64,000 bases of DNA from Arthrobacter sp. Soil736 (lineage in GTDB: Bacteria; Actinomycetota; Actinomycetes; Actinomycetales; Micrococcaceae): the NCBI RefSeq assembly GCF_001428005.1, contig NZ_LMSB01000002.1, positions 83,950 to 147,949 of the forward strand, in the 5' to 3' direction. A model generated the notes under the pieces. The model saw nothing but the letters and a program-made list of their open reading frames with translations, searched no databases and was not told the DNA's origin. Every line of letters begins with the position of its first letter. The first letter of the stretch is position 1. Below are positions 1 through 8,717 of the stretch, piece after piece. A program made the position numbers and the translations under genes.

Positions 1-441
1 GACGGCGGTCTCGGAGGTCAGGCGGTCCGCGAGCAGCAGGTCTGTCAAAGCCGAGGACAGGATCTCTTTGGCTGCCGCGTCCGTGGCTTTGCTCACCGCG
101 GAGTCCATGTGGGAGATCAGCTGGAGGTCATCGCGGAACGCTTGTTGACCGTTAAAGCCCTCCCGGTAGCGCACGCCGTCGACGTAGCCGCCCACCGTTC
201 CCGCCACAGCGTCGATCCGGGCCGGCCCAGGGGTCTTCAACCCGGCTGGTTTCAGTGACGCCACCAGCACGTCTTTGGCCCCCGCACTCGTGACCTCGAA
301 GGTCGCGCTGGCTGCCGAAGCGATTTCGTTAGCGAGGCTGTTTGTAGCCTGAACCGGTCCCGCAGGACCGATGAGCTGAGTTACTGTCGCGAGGACCAGA
401 GCAAACGCAATGCCTGCAGACTTTAGGAATTACCGCGCCAC
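1..441 (-). pseudogene. Secreted protein, N-terminal part, with a stop at codon 4; runs off the left edge
   Basis: The minus frame reads a classic signal peptide (positively charged start, then hydrophobic IAFALVLATVTQLIG, then an A-x-A-like end) followed by an Ala/Ser-rich exported domain that continues past the window edge. A GTG at 441 has a good Shine-Dalgarno (GAGGGG, 5-base gap), but codon 4 is TAA. After that stop no ATG, GTG or TTG occurs before the hydrophobic core. Either the gene is disabled by a nonsense mutation or it uses a rare start such as ATT at 411. The family is not recognised. The frame has normal high-GC codon use, so it is or was a real gene. Confidence 0.55.
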
Positions 442-832
442 GTCAGCCCCTCGAACCCATGATCGTGGCCGTCCCGGCCAGGGAAAGCTGTTCAGCCGTC
501 CGAAGGTTCAAGCCAGAACTCGGTACAGAGCCAAAAAAGCCTTGGCAAACCAAGGACGTCGGCGTTGTGTCACGAACAGATTTATGTGCAGATATGTGGC
601 GCGCTGCGCGCAGTCCCCCAACAAGCATCGTTGCTCCCCAGCAAGCGTTTGGATAGTTGAGCTCAAAGTACGGGAACAATTATCAAAAGAATAGAGAAAC
701 CCTATGAGTAATGACGCGAACAAGATGACAAGTCCGGTCAATAACTGAGACAGAGTTTGAGGCGGGTTTCCATGCCCAGGCGTTAGATTCTATGACCTTG
801 GCGCCGACCATTTCAGCGGCCACTTTGCCGTC
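442..832. other. Gene-free stretch
   Basis: Only short overlapping frames on both strands are present, and none has a convincing ribosome site or recognisable product. No clear hairpin or repeat was seen. Confidence 0.4.
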
Positions 833-997
833 CTAGCCGCTGGCGGTTTCGGAGTGGTGGGTGCTGGCGTGAACGGTGAAGTCCTTCCGGCGCTTCGGCG
901 CCTGGTTCCTGGCCAGCAAGGTCTTGACCCATTCGCGCCGGACTTTGGTGGCGGATTTCATGGCCCTTTTGAGCTGGGAATTATTCGACAGGCTCAT
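833..997 (-). CDS. Small basic hypothetical protein (54 aa)
   Basis: This short frame starts at ATG (997) and encodes a Lys/Arg-rich peptide containing KRAMKSATKVRREW. After the TAG stop the same frame stays open for some distance, so it may be a fragment of a longer gene. There is no strong ribosome site and no recognised family. It is listed only because its composition is more protein-like than that of neighbouring frames. Confidence 0.22.
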   Translation of the reverse strand: MSLSNNSQLKRAMKSATKVRREWVKTLLARNQAPKRRKDFTVHASTHHSETASG

Positions 998-1063
998 GAG
1001 ACAGATCGGCTAATCGATCCTCGGGGCCCGACCGCTCCATGCGGAGCCGGCAGAGGAGTGTCG

Positions 1064-1092
1064 AAAAAAGAAGGGCCCCGAAAGGGCCCTTC
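1064..1092 (-). terminator. Rho-independent terminator of the small peptide gene
   Basis: A GAAGGGCCC / GGGCCCTTC stem with a 5-base loop is followed, on the minus strand, by a run of six U residues. It lies 12 bases past the stop of the 44-aa gene and so would end that transcript. Confidence 0.75.
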
Positions 1093-1103
1093 GATTCGTT
1101 CCC

Positions 1104-1238
1104 TCAAGGAAAGGGGCGGGCTGCCAATACCCCAGCTCCAGCGGCCCAAACAGTTTCCAATCCATACTGCCACCATGAGCGGGTTGCCCCGCCTACGGCT
1201 TGGTTTCCTTCAGACGTTGTTGAATGGGCTGATTTCAT
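1104..1238 (-). CDS. Isolated 44-aa peptide with a strong ribosome site
   Basis: The start ATG (1238) is preceded by a perfect AGGAGG with a 6-base gap, and the stop is followed at once by a rho-independent terminator. This is therefore a self-contained unit between two terminators. The peptide begins MKSAHSTTSEGNQAVGG, then a Trp-rich part (RSWWQYG), then a hydrophobic stretch (VWAAGAGVLAA), ending in RPFP. The Gly-Gly after 16-17 polar residues resembles a double-glycine leader, but no export or modification gene is nearby. It could be a secreted peptide, a small membrane protein or a regulatory leader. It is not a known family to me. Confidence 0.6.
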   Translation of the reverse strand: MKSAHSTTSEGNQAVGGATRSWWQYGLETVWAAGAGVLAARPFP

Positions 1239-1400
1239 AGTGGTCCTCCTATTTCTCAAATTTCGACGATTGTTGTGGTCCTTCTGACGAAGGTGTTTCG
1301 CTTGCAAACCGTTCTTTCGAAAGTTTCGCTCACTCAATAGCCGCAAGAAACTGAGGATCAGCAGTCCCGCCCCGCCATTTTTTCTGTCTACAAATGTCGA

Positions 1401-1452
1401 CCCGAAAAAGGCCCTCGCGCCCGGAAACTCAACGAATCCGGGCGCGAGGCCC
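1401..1452 (-). terminator. Terminator of the inositol-like operon
   Basis: A strong GC stem (CCTCGCGCCCGG / CCGGGCGCGAGG, 13-base loop) is followed on the minus strand by a U-rich tract (CUUUUUC). It lies about 15 bases beyond the mmsA stop and marks the end of the leftward operon. Confidence 0.8.
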
Positions 1453-1465
1453 ACGTAACTTCGGG

Positions 1466-2965
1466 CTAGTTGGACGGGAAGTTGTAGGAGGCACCGGAGG
1501 CGTGGCTAGCTTCGGGCCAGCGGGAGGTGATGACCTTGCCGCGGGTGTAGAAGGAGACGCCTTCGGGGCCGTAGATGTGCTTGTCGCCGAAGAGGGACGC
1601 CTTCCAGCCGCCGAAGGAGTAGTAGGCCACGGGGACGGGCAACGGCACGTTGATGCCGATCATGCCCACGGTGACGGAGCGCTGGAACTTGCGGGCGTTG
1701 GCGCCGGAGGAGGTGAAGATGGCGGTGCCGTTGCCGTAAGGGTTGGAGTTGATGAGCTTGATGCCGGCGTCGAGGTCCTCGACGCGGACCACCACGAGGA
1801 CGGGTCCGAAGATTTCCTCGGTGTAGGCGGTCATTTCGGTCTTGACGTGGTCAATCACGGTGGGGCCCACCCAGAAGCCTTCTTCATGACCGGGGACGAC
1901 GAGGGCGCGGCCGTCCACCACCATCGCAGCGCCGGCCTTCTCGGCCTCGGTGATGGTCTTGACGATGAACTCGCGGGATTCGGAGCTGATTACGGGACCC
2001 ATGTCGGCGTCGGGCTCGGTGCCGTTCTTGACCTTCACATCAAGGGCGCGTTCTTCGACTTTCTTTACCAGCAGTTCGGCGGCATCGCCGACGGCGACCG
2101 CAACAGAGATCGCCATGCAGCGCTGCCCGGCCGAACCGAACGCGGCGGCGGCGAGGTGGTCGGCAGCGTTGTCCAGGTCGGCGTCGGGCATGATGATCGC
2201 GTGGTTCTTCGCCCCGCCCAGGGCCTGGACCCGCTTGCCGTGCGCCGTGGCCACTTCGAGGATGTGCTTTGCCACAGGGGTGGAACCCACGAAGGAGATG
2301 GCGTCCACGTCCGGGTGCGTCAGCAGCCCGGAGACCACCTCACGGTCGCCGTGCAGTACCTGGAAGACGCCGTCGGGCAGGCCGGCATCCTTCCAGAGCT
2401 TGGCCAGCAGCATCGCGGCCGACGGGACGCGGTGCGATGGCTTGAGGATGAACGCGTTGCCGGTGGCAATCGCCATCGGGGCCATCCAGAGCGGCACCAT
2501 GACCGGGAAGTTGAACGGGGTGATGCCGGCGACGACGCCGACGGGTTCCCGGAAGGAGAAGACGTCGATCCCGGTGGAAACCTGGTCCGAATACTCGCCC
2601 TTGAGCAACTGCGGGATGCCGCAGGCGAACTCGATGACTTCCAGGCCACGGCCGATCTCGCCTTTCGCATCGGAGAGGACCTTGCCGTGCTCGGCCGTGA
2701 TCAGGGCGGCGAGCTCGTCCACGTGGGATGCGACGAGTTCGCGGAACTTGAACAGCACCGCTGTGCGTTTGGCCAGGGAAATGTCGCCCCAGGACTCGGC
2801 CGCCTTCTTGGCGTTGGCCACGGTGGTGTCGAGGTCTTCGCGGTTGGCCAGACGCAGCTGGGCTGTCACGGCGCCCGTGGCCGGATCATAGACGGGCTTG
2901 GTGCCCGTTCCGCTGCCGGCGGACTCGGCTCCGCTGATGAAATGATTGATGGTGGTGGTGGTCAT
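1466..2965 (-). CDS. mmsA: Methylmalonate-semialdehyde dehydrogenase (acylating)
   Basis: The product is a 499-aa CoA-dependent aldehyde dehydrogenase of the MmsA/IolA type. In inositol catabolism this enzyme turns malonate semialdehyde into acetyl-CoA and CO2. The catalytic Cys is at about residue 283 in GQRCMAIS. The usual ALDH general-base Glu is replaced in LGGAKNH (249-255), as is normal for MmsA, and the NAD-site motif FVGSTPVAKHI is at 225-235. The ATG shares one base with the preceding dehydrogenase stop (TAATG), so the two are translationally coupled. It is the last gene of the operon, just before the terminator. Confidence 0.93.
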   Translation of the reverse strand: MTTTTINHFISGAESAGSGTGTKPVYDPATGAVTAQLRLANREDLDTTVANAKKAAESWGDISLAKRTAVLFKFRELVASHVDELAALITAEHGKVLSDAKGEIGRGLEVIEFACGIPQLLKGEYSDQVSTGIDVFSFREPVGVVAGITPFNFPVMVPLWMAPMAIATGNAFILKPSHRVPSAAMLLAKLWKDAGLPDGVFQVLHGDREVVSGLLTHPDVDAISFVGSTPVAKHILEVATAHGKRVQALGGAKNHAIIMPDADLDNAADHLAAAAFGSAGQRCMAISVAVAVGDAAELLVKKVEERALDVKVKNGTEPDADMGPVISSESREFIVKTITEAEKAGAAMVVDGRALVVPGHEEGFWVGPTVIDHVKTEMTAYTEEIFGPVLVVVRVEDLDAGIKLINSNPYGNGTAIFTSSGANARKFQRSVTVGMIGINVPLPVPVAYYSFGGWKASLFGDKHIYGPEGVSFYTRGKVITSRWPEASHASGASYNFPSN

Positions 2966-3990
2966 TACTGCTCCTGTGAGAGGTGGTGCTCCGCGGCGTG
3001 TACGTCGGTGACGGTGCGCGGCAAGCCGGTGGCGAGTGATTCCTGGAGTGCGAGGCGGACCGCCAGGTTTTGTTCGGTCAGTTCCCTGTTGACGAGCTCA
3101 GGTCCGGAGTTGCGTACCCACGCGCTGAAGCGTTCGATTTCGGTCTTGAATTGGTCTTCTCCAATGTCGAAGGATTCGGTCCGTCCGTCCCGGAGGGACA
3201 CGGTGACCCGGGCAATTTCCCCAGGGTCCGGGTCGAATGCTTGGTCCAGGGTGATGTGGCCTTTCGTGCCGATGATCTGGAAAGTGTTGGTGCGCGGGCC
3301 TTCGAAGCCACAATCCAGGGTTCCCAGGACGTCCCCATAGTCCAGGATCGCGGCCACGGTGGTTTCCACCGGGTCTGTGCGACTTGCGCCCTTTCCGTAG
3401 ACGGTTTGCGGAGCGCGGCCCATGACCATGTTCATGATGTCGAGGGCGTAGCAGCCGACGTCGTTGAGCGCACCTCCGTCCATTCCCGGCTGGAGGCGGA
3501 CCTCACCGTCGGTTCGGTCCATGGCGAAGTGGAAGCGGGCGTGCATGGACACCAGGTCACCGATTTTGCCTGAGTCGATGAACTCTCGGACCTTTTGGTG
3601 CTGGGGGTGGAAGCGGTACATGAATGCTTCCATTAGGTTCACGCCGTTGCGTTCGCAGGCTTCCAGCACGCGGCGGTAGTCGTGGGTGTTGGCGACGAGC
3701 GGTTTCTCGCAGAGGATGTCCTTGCCCGCTTCGGCGGCCGCAACAATCCAGTCGGCGTGCAGCGAGTTGGGAAACGGGAGGTAGACGACCTCGATGTTCG
3801 GATCGGCCAGCAGTTCCTCGTGGGAATCATAGGCAACCGGGATGCCGAAGCGTTCGGCGACTTCGGTGGCCTTTCCGTTCGGGCTGCTGATGGCCGACGC
3901 CACGGCGTTCCGGGCCCGGCTCATGGCGGGCAGGAACCTGTCTTGGGCTATCCGTGCAGTGGTCAGCACGCCCCAGCGGACGGCGCTCAC
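2965..3990 (-). CDS. Gfo/Idh/MocA dehydrogenase, xylose/dihydrodiol dehydrogenase-like
   Basis: This 341-aa NAD(P)-dependent oxidoreductase has an N-terminal Rossmann fold (WGVLTTARIAQ), the family EKP motif (ILCEKPLVAN), and GGALNDVGCYALD, which is typical of the D-xylose/dihydrodiol dehydrogenase branch. It starts at a GTG that overlaps the stop of the upstream TIM-barrel gene (GTGA). It probably oxidises or epimerises a cyclic polyol or sugar together with the other Gfo/Idh enzymes of the operon. The exact substrate cannot be read from sequence. Confidence 0.88.
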   Translation of the reverse strand: MSAVRWGVLTTARIAQDRFLPAMSRARNAVASAISSPNGKATEVAERFGIPVAYDSHEELLADPNIEVVYLPFPNSLHADWIVAAAEAGKDILCEKPLVANTHDYRRVLEACERNGVNLMEAFMYRFHPQHQKVREFIDSGKIGDLVSMHARFHFAMDRTDGEVRLQPGMDGGALNDVGCYALDIMNMVMGRAPQTVYGKGASRTDPVETTVAAILDYGDVLGTLDCGFEGPRTNTFQIIGTKGHITLDQAFDPDPGEIARVTVSLRDGRTESFDIGEDQFKTEIERFSAWVRNSGPELVNRELTEQNLAVRLALQESLATGLPRTVTDVHAAEHHLSQEQ

Positions 3991-4874
3991 TGGCTGATCT
4001 CCGAATCGAGTTGGCGCAGGAACGCAACTGACTGGCGGACGTCCCGGACGGGACCTTCATCGGTGGGTTCGGATTCGAGGATGGTGTCCTGCTCCATGGT
4101 GAACCACCCCGGGTAGCCGGCGTCCAGCAGGTCCCGGACGATGCCTGCGATGCCGACGTCGCCTTGCCCCAGCGGCACGTACATGCCGGTCTTGACGCCG
4201 TCGGTGTAGGAGATCTCGCCGGCCTGGACGCGCTGTGCGATAGCCTTGCGCACGTCCTTCAGGTGGGTGTGGCCGATGCGTCCAGCGTAGTCCCGGACAA
4301 GCAGGCTGGGGTCGGTGCCGCCGATGAGCAGGTGGCCAGTGTCCAGGCAAAGGTTCGCGGCGGTGTCGTTCAGGACCCGGTTGACGTCCGAGGTGCTTTC
4401 AATCATGGTTCCGACGTGGGGGTGGACCACTGCCTGGATGCCTTTGTCTGCGGCGGCCTTGACCACGGCGTCGAGGTTCCTGCCGAACAGGTTCCAGCCC
4501 TCGGCGTCGAGCTCGTGCCGTTGGTCGTACCCTGCAACTCCGGTCTCCGCTGCGAGGACCATGATGCTGGCCCCGGCAGCTTCGTACGCGTCCAGCTCAG
4601 CCGACACGACGTCCAAGGGGTTCTTGGACGGATCGTGAAGGATGACCGGGAAGAAGCCGCCGATGGCCTGGAGGTTGTGCTGCTTCAGCACGGCCGCGCG
4701 TTGGGCAGCTTGCTCGGGCAGGAACCCGGCCGGGCCAAATTCGGTGGCGCTGATGCCCAGTGCGGTCATTTCGGACAGGACTCTGTCCGCCTCAAGCTGG
4801 TAACCCCACCCCGGTACTTCGCAGACGCCCCAGGAGATGGGGGCTGCGGCGAGGCGGTTGGTGATAGTGCTCAA
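3987..4874 (-). CDS. iolE: IolE-like inosose dehydratase (xylose isomerase-like TIM barrel)
   Basis: This 295-aa AP_endonuc_2-type TIM barrel begins with PISWGVCEVPGWGYQL, characteristic of 2-keto-myo-inositol dehydratases. Likely metal ligands lie in VHPHVG, CLDTGH and HTHLKD, with a late Glu in FTMEQD. It probably dehydrates an inosose to the diketo product that IolD opens. The start is a TTG overlapping the SDR stop. An isomerase or epimerase of the same fold is an alternative, since a second family member lies divergently at 18.5 kb. Confidence 0.82.
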   Translation of the reverse strand: MSTITNRLAAAPISWGVCEVPGWGYQLEADRVLSEMTALGISATEFGPAGFLPEQAAQRAAVLKQHNLQAIGGFFPVILHDPSKNPLDVVSAELDAYEAAGASIMVLAAETGVAGYDQRHELDAEGWNLFGRNLDAVVKAAADKGIQAVVHPHVGTMIESTSDVNRVLNDTAANLCLDTGHLLIGGTDPSLLVRDYAGRIGHTHLKDVRKAIAQRVQAGEISYTDGVKTGMYVPLGQGDVGIAGIVRDLLDAGYPGWFTMEQDTILESEPTDEGPVRDVRQSVAFLRQLDSEISQ

Positions 4875-5650
4875 TCTGATCCTCCGTATACGTTCTGGTC
4901 CCAGTCGATGACTGAGCCGGTGACGACTCCGCTCCTGTCGGAGAGGAGAAAGACAATGAATTCGGCGATCTCGTCCACTTGTCCGAGCTTCCCCATGGGG
5001 ACGGATGCGTTGGCCTTCTCCAGCCAGTCCTCGCCTGCGCCGTGGAATTTCTTTTGGGTTTCGGCTTCTCCGTCCGTGGCGGTCCAGCCAATGTCGAGGC
5101 CGTTAATGCGGATCTTGTCCCATCGGTGGGCATGTGCGGCATTGCGGGTCGCCCCGGCCAGGCCGGCCTTGGCCGCGACGTAGGGTGCCAGATATGGCTG
5201 GCCGCCGAGCTCTGCGATCGAGATGACGTTCACGATGCTTCCTGGCACACCCCTGCTACGAAGATGCTTGATGGTTTCGGCCATGATGAAGAACGGCGAT
5301 TTCAGGTTCACCGCGATGTGCGCATCGAAGAGCTCCGGTGTGGTGTCCAGCATGGTGCCGCGGGTGGTCAGGCCGGCCGCGTTGACCGTGCAGTCGAGTT
5401 GCCCGAAGGCCGAGACTGTCTCGAGCACGGAGTTCCGGGCCTGTTCAACGTCGGCGAGGTCGGTCTTGATGAACCGGGTTTCGACGCCGGAGGCTGTGAT
5501 CTCCGCCGCGAGTCGGTCGCCTGATTCCGCGTTCCGGCCTGTGACGGCGATGCCGGCTGCACCTTCGGCAGCTGCGCGCCGCGCGACTCCGGCCCCCAAC
5601 CCCTGGGTGCCTCCACTGATGAGGATCACCTTGTCCTGGAGAAGTGACAT
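4871..5650 (-). CDS. Short-chain dehydrogenase/reductase
   Basis: This classical SDR of 259 aa has the cofactor motif GGTQGLGAG near the N-terminus, NAAG, and a Ser/Tyr/Lys centre in ISIAELGGQPYLAPYVAAK. The chosen ATG (5650) lies 2 bases after the upstream stop; the open frame extends further but would overlap the preceding gene. The C-terminus ends GSVIDWDQNVYGGSD. It probably oxidises a hydroxyl of a polyol intermediate alongside the Gfo/Idh enzymes. Confidence 0.88.
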   Translation of the reverse strand: MSLLQDKVILISGGTQGLGAGVARRAAAEGAAGIAVTGRNAESGDRLAAEITASGVETRFIKTDLADVEQARNSVLETVSAFGQLDCTVNAAGLTTRGTMLDTTPELFDAHIAVNLKSPFFIMAETIKHLRSRGVPGSIVNVISIAELGGQPYLAPYVAAKAGLAGATRNAAHAHRWDKIRINGLDIGWTATDGEAETQKKFHGAGEDWLEKANASVPMGKLGQVDEIAEFIVFLLSDRSGVVTGSVIDWDQNVYGGSD

Positions 5651-5652
5651 GC

Positions 5653-6666
5653 CTACTCCTGTCCGATCTTCACGACGCGGCCGGAACGAGCGGACTCTTC
5701 GGCAGCGTTGGCCAGTACGAGTGCCTGCAGGCCGTCGTCGAAACCTGGGCTGCATGGGATTCCCTCGCGGATGAAGCGCACAAAGTTCTCCAACTCGAGG
5801 CGGTAAGCCTCGGCATAGCGCTCCAGGAAGAAGTGCAGATAGGGGTCGGATTCTTCGGCGCCCGTCGCGCTGAATTTCCGGACGCTTGTCGGGGTTAGGT
5901 TGCCTGCGGTCAGCATTCCCTCGCTGCCGAATGCTTCCAGGCGCTGGTCGTGTCCAAAGGCGCTGTGGCGGGAATTGATGATCGTGATCTGCTCACCACC
6001 GCGGCCTCTGAGGTTGATGACGACCGAGTCGAAGTCGCCAGCCTCTTCGATGTAATCGCAGAACAGGTTCGAGCCCGTCGCAGATACCTCGATGATGTCA
6101 GGGACGAAGAACCGGGCCATGTCCAGGTCGTGGATGCTTTGGTCGCGGAAGATGCCGCCCGAGGCAGCGATATATGCAGCCGGTGCAGGTGCAGGGTCGC
6201 GGCTGATAATGGTCAGCTGTTCCAGGCGGCCGATTTCTCCTGTCTGGACCCTCGCCTGGACAGAAGCGAAGTTTGGGTCGAAACGGCGGTTGAAGCCGAG
6301 CATCAACGGCGTTTCACTGTCGCGCAGGCTGTCCCGGCAGGACAGAACTCTGTCGAGGTCCAGGTCGATCGGCTTTTCGCAGAGGGCAGCGACGCCATGT
6401 GCTGCGGCCCGGGAAATCAGGTCGACGTGGGTGCTGGTGGGCGAACCGATGATGATGGCATCCAAGCCGTCGCTGGCGAAAACTTCGTCTGCGGTGGCGA
6501 CGGCGCGGGCACCGGTTCCCTCTGCGAGGGCTTGAGCGCCCTCGATGTAGGGATCAGCGATGAGGGCCAGCTCCAGCTCAGGATTGGCAAGGATGTTGCG
6601 GGCATGGACTTGCCCGATGCGGCCGGAACCGAACAGCGCAACTTTGAGGGGTCGGTCAGTGGACAT
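5653..6666 (-). CDS. iolG: Inositol 2-dehydrogenase-like (IolG-type Gfo/Idh)
   Basis: The 337-aa product has a Rossmann motif (LFGSGRIGQVHARN), the catalytic Lys in CEKPIDLD, and the signature SGGIFRDQSIHDLDMARFF. The last carries the Asp and His expected for myo-inositol 2-dehydrogenase chemistry (oxidation of inositol to scyllo-inosose with NAD). It overlaps the upstream Gfo/Idh gene by 11 bases. Of the four Gfo/Idh enzymes here it is the closest to known IolG. Confidence 0.85.
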   Translation of the reverse strand: MSTDRPLKVALFGSGRIGQVHARNILANPELELALIADPYIEGAQALAEGTGARAVATADEVFASDGLDAIIIGSPTSTHVDLISRAAAHGVAALCEKPIDLDLDRVLSCRDSLRDSETPLMLGFNRRFDPNFASVQARVQTGEIGRLEQLTIISRDPAPAPAAYIAASGGIFRDQSIHDLDMARFFVPDIIEVSATGSNLFCDYIEEAGDFDSVVINLRGRGGEQITIINSRHSAFGHDQRLEAFGSEGMLTAGNLTPTSVRKFSATGAEESDPYLHFFLERYAEAYRLELENFVRFIREGIPCSPGFDDGLQALVLANAAEESARSGRVVKIGQE

Positions 6667-7711
6667 GTGAGAGGGTCCTTTCTAGCGGGCTGCCCGGAGA
6701 AGACTGGGCTTGGATTGTTACTTCAGGGTTGACGGCAACGGTTGCCCCGCCGGCGTTCATGGACTGAATCAGTGCCTCGGCCACGCGGGTGGCGTTGAGT
6801 GCATCCGTTGCCGATGCCAAGGGCGACGGAGTTCCGGATGCCAATGAATCCACCCAGGCTTGGGATTGCAGCCGATAGGCGTCGGCAAACACAGGCCTCC
6901 AGTCGTCCGCGTAGCTGCGGGAGCGGCCGAGTCCCTGATTCACCATGGTTTGTTGCGGCCGGGCCAGTTCCAGGCTGCCCGTTTCCCCCACCACTTCGCA
7001 GCGGACGTCGTAGCCGTAACGGGCATTGAGGAACACGTCCACGATCGTGAGGACGCCGTTGGCCGTGCGGAGGTGGAAGACCTGAGGATCCTGCCTGCTC
7101 CCGTCCACTGACGTGCTCCTGGGGGCGTGCCAGCTCACGGTTTCGATGGGCGAATCCAGCAGCCAGGCGGTGATGTCGATTTCGTGGATGCCGGAGTTGG
7201 TGATGGTGGACGCCGAATCCCCGCCCGGATAGGACCGGACGTTGCGGTGGGAACTGAGCATCATGAGCGGCTGCCCGATGACACCTTCGCGCAACTGCGC
7301 TTTCAGGCCCTGGTAGGCCGGGTGGAAGCGCCGCATGAACCCGACGGAGATCAGCGGATTTCCCCTGACCGAGGATGCCTCCAAGCTGACGAGGTCCTGG
7401 CATTCCCCCACCGCGGGGGCGAGCGGCTTCTCGCACAGCACGGGCTTGCCCGACGTGAGGCAGGCTTTCACCTGTTCGGCGTGGGCGGTGTCGTGCGAGG
7501 CGATCAGCACTGCGTCCACGAAGGGGGAGGTGATGAGTTCCTCAGCGGACTGGAAACTGCGGGCACCGGTTTCGGCCGCCACGGCCTTTGCACGGTCGTA
7601 TACGGTATCGGCGACCGCCGTCACCGTGGCGCCGGAGACGTTGCCCTGCAGGACACGGGCGTGCTCTGCGCCCATGACGCCGGTTCCGATGACCCCGATC
7701 CGCACGGTCAT
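6656..7711 (-). CDS. Gfo/Idh/MocA dehydrogenase, inositol-dehydrogenase related
   Basis: This 351-aa oxidoreductase has GVIGTGVMGAEHARVL for NAD binding, CEKPLAP for the catalytic Lys, and NSGIHEIDITAWLL for the Asp/His region. Its ATG overlaps the stop of the 2-hydroxyacid dehydrogenase gene (ATGA). It may act on an inositol stereoisomer or a methylated or oxidised derivative. Specificity is an inference from context. Confidence 0.87.
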   Translation of the reverse strand: MTVRIGVIGTGVMGAEHARVLQGNVSGATVTAVADTVYDRAKAVAAETGARSFQSAEELITSPFVDAVLIASHDTAHAEQVKACLTSGKPVLCEKPLAPAVGECQDLVSLEASSVRGNPLISVGFMRRFHPAYQGLKAQLREGVIGQPLMMLSSHRNVRSYPGGDSASTITNSGIHEIDITAWLLDSPIETVSWHAPRSTSVDGSRQDPQVFHLRTANGVLTIVDVFLNARYGYDVRCEVVGETGSLELARPQQTMVNQGLGRSRSYADDWRPVFADAYRLQSQAWVDSLASGTPSPLASATDALNATRVAEALIQSMNAGGATVAVNPEVTIQAQSSPGSPLERTLSHVH

Positions 7712-8640
7712 GGCGCCGCCACCGCCGCCGGAGCCCTGCCTGCAAGGACGTCGACCGCGCCCTGCGCGGCGTCCCTGACCGTGTGCGCCATGCCTTGACG
7801 GGTGAAGCCCATCAGGTGCGGGGTCAGGACGACGTTTTCATGGTCGAACAACGGGTGGTGCGCGGGCGGTTCGGGATCGTACACGTCCAGGCCGAGCCCG
7901 GAAAGGTGTCCGGACTGCAGTGCCTGGTGGGCGGCGTCGAGGTCAATCAGGCCTCCGCGGCTGCAGTTGATGAGAATCGCTCCGGGCTTCATGGCTTTGA
8001 GGCGGTCGGCGTTGATGAGGTTGTGGTTTTCGGGTGTCAGGGGCACGTGCAGGGTGGCGAAGTCGCTGCCCGCGAGAAGCTCTTCAACACTGTCGCAGCG
8101 GATCTCCGCGGGAATCTCGGTGAACGGATCGTAGGCCAGGACCTTCAGCTCGAAGGCATCGGCGATGCGCGCCACCCTGCGGCCGATACGGCCGTAGCCG
8201 ATGATGCCCAGCGTGAAACCCTCGAGGTCTCCGACGTCGACGGCGGCACGCTGCTCCCAGCGGCCCTCACGGACCAGGGCGGTCAGCGGAGAGAGCTTCT
8301 TGACGAGCGCCAGCAGGTGGGCGAACACGCCTTCAGCTACCGAGGCCGTGTTGCTTCCGGGCGTGATGACCACCGGGATTCCACGCCGGTTGGCCTCGGC
8401 GACGTCAACCAGGTCGGTTCCGACGCCGGTCCTGGCGATGACTTTGAGGGCCGGCATGCGATCCAACAGTTCCCGGTCCACGCGGTAGGCGGCCCTCACG
8501 ATCGCGGCATCAGCGGTGGCCAGATCCTCAGCGGTAGGGTCCTGGATGAGTCGCTGGTGCTCGGAGAGCAGCGGTTCCACCAGGTCTGGTTCGACGCTGC
8601 CGAGAGCGACAAAGATTTGGGGTGTGGTTAAAGAAGCCAT
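7708..8640 (-). CDS. D-2-hydroxyacid dehydrogenase (SerA-like)
   Basis: The family is clear from the NAD motif GIIGYGRIGRRVARI and the catalytic Arg, Glu and His in INCSRGGLID, YDPEPP and LTPHLMG. At about 310 aa it lacks the ACT domain of biosynthetic SerA. The ATG at 8640 is preferred over the one at 8646 because AAGG is then 6 bases upstream. Inside a polyol operon it may reduce or oxidise a hydroxy/keto acid made by the aldolase or hydrolase steps; serine biosynthesis is unlikely. Confidence 0.85.
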   Translation of the reverse strand: MASLTTPQIFVALGSVEPDLVEPLLSEHQRLIQDPTAEDLATADAAIVRAAYRVDRELLDRMPALKVIARTGVGTDLVDVAEANRRGIPVVITPGSNTASVAEGVFAHLLALVKKLSPLTALVREGRWEQRAAVDVGDLEGFTLGIIGYGRIGRRVARIADAFELKVLAYDPFTEIPAEIRCDSVEELLAGSDFATLHVPLTPENHNLINADRLKAMKPGAILINCSRGGLIDLDAAHQALQSGHLSGLGLDVYDPEPPAHHPLFDHENVVLTPHLMGFTRQGMAHTVRDAAQGAVDVLAGRAPAAVAAP

Positions 8641-8717
8641 CGTCATCCTTGAAGATGTGGGTATGGGGGCTGCGCCGGGAATGGCGCCGCTATGGGTGTT
8701 TCTAGAAGCCTGGTGTT

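Noticed and set aside
410-741. Overlapping frames on both strands near the left edge
   Set aside because: Four mutually overlapping frames, none with a ribosome site or a protein-like pattern.
1394-3340. 648-aa open frame on the plus strand opposite mmsA and the Gfo/Idh gene
   Set aside because: It is the antisense shadow of two clear dehydrogenase genes; its Gly/Asp/Val/His-rich composition matches no protein family.
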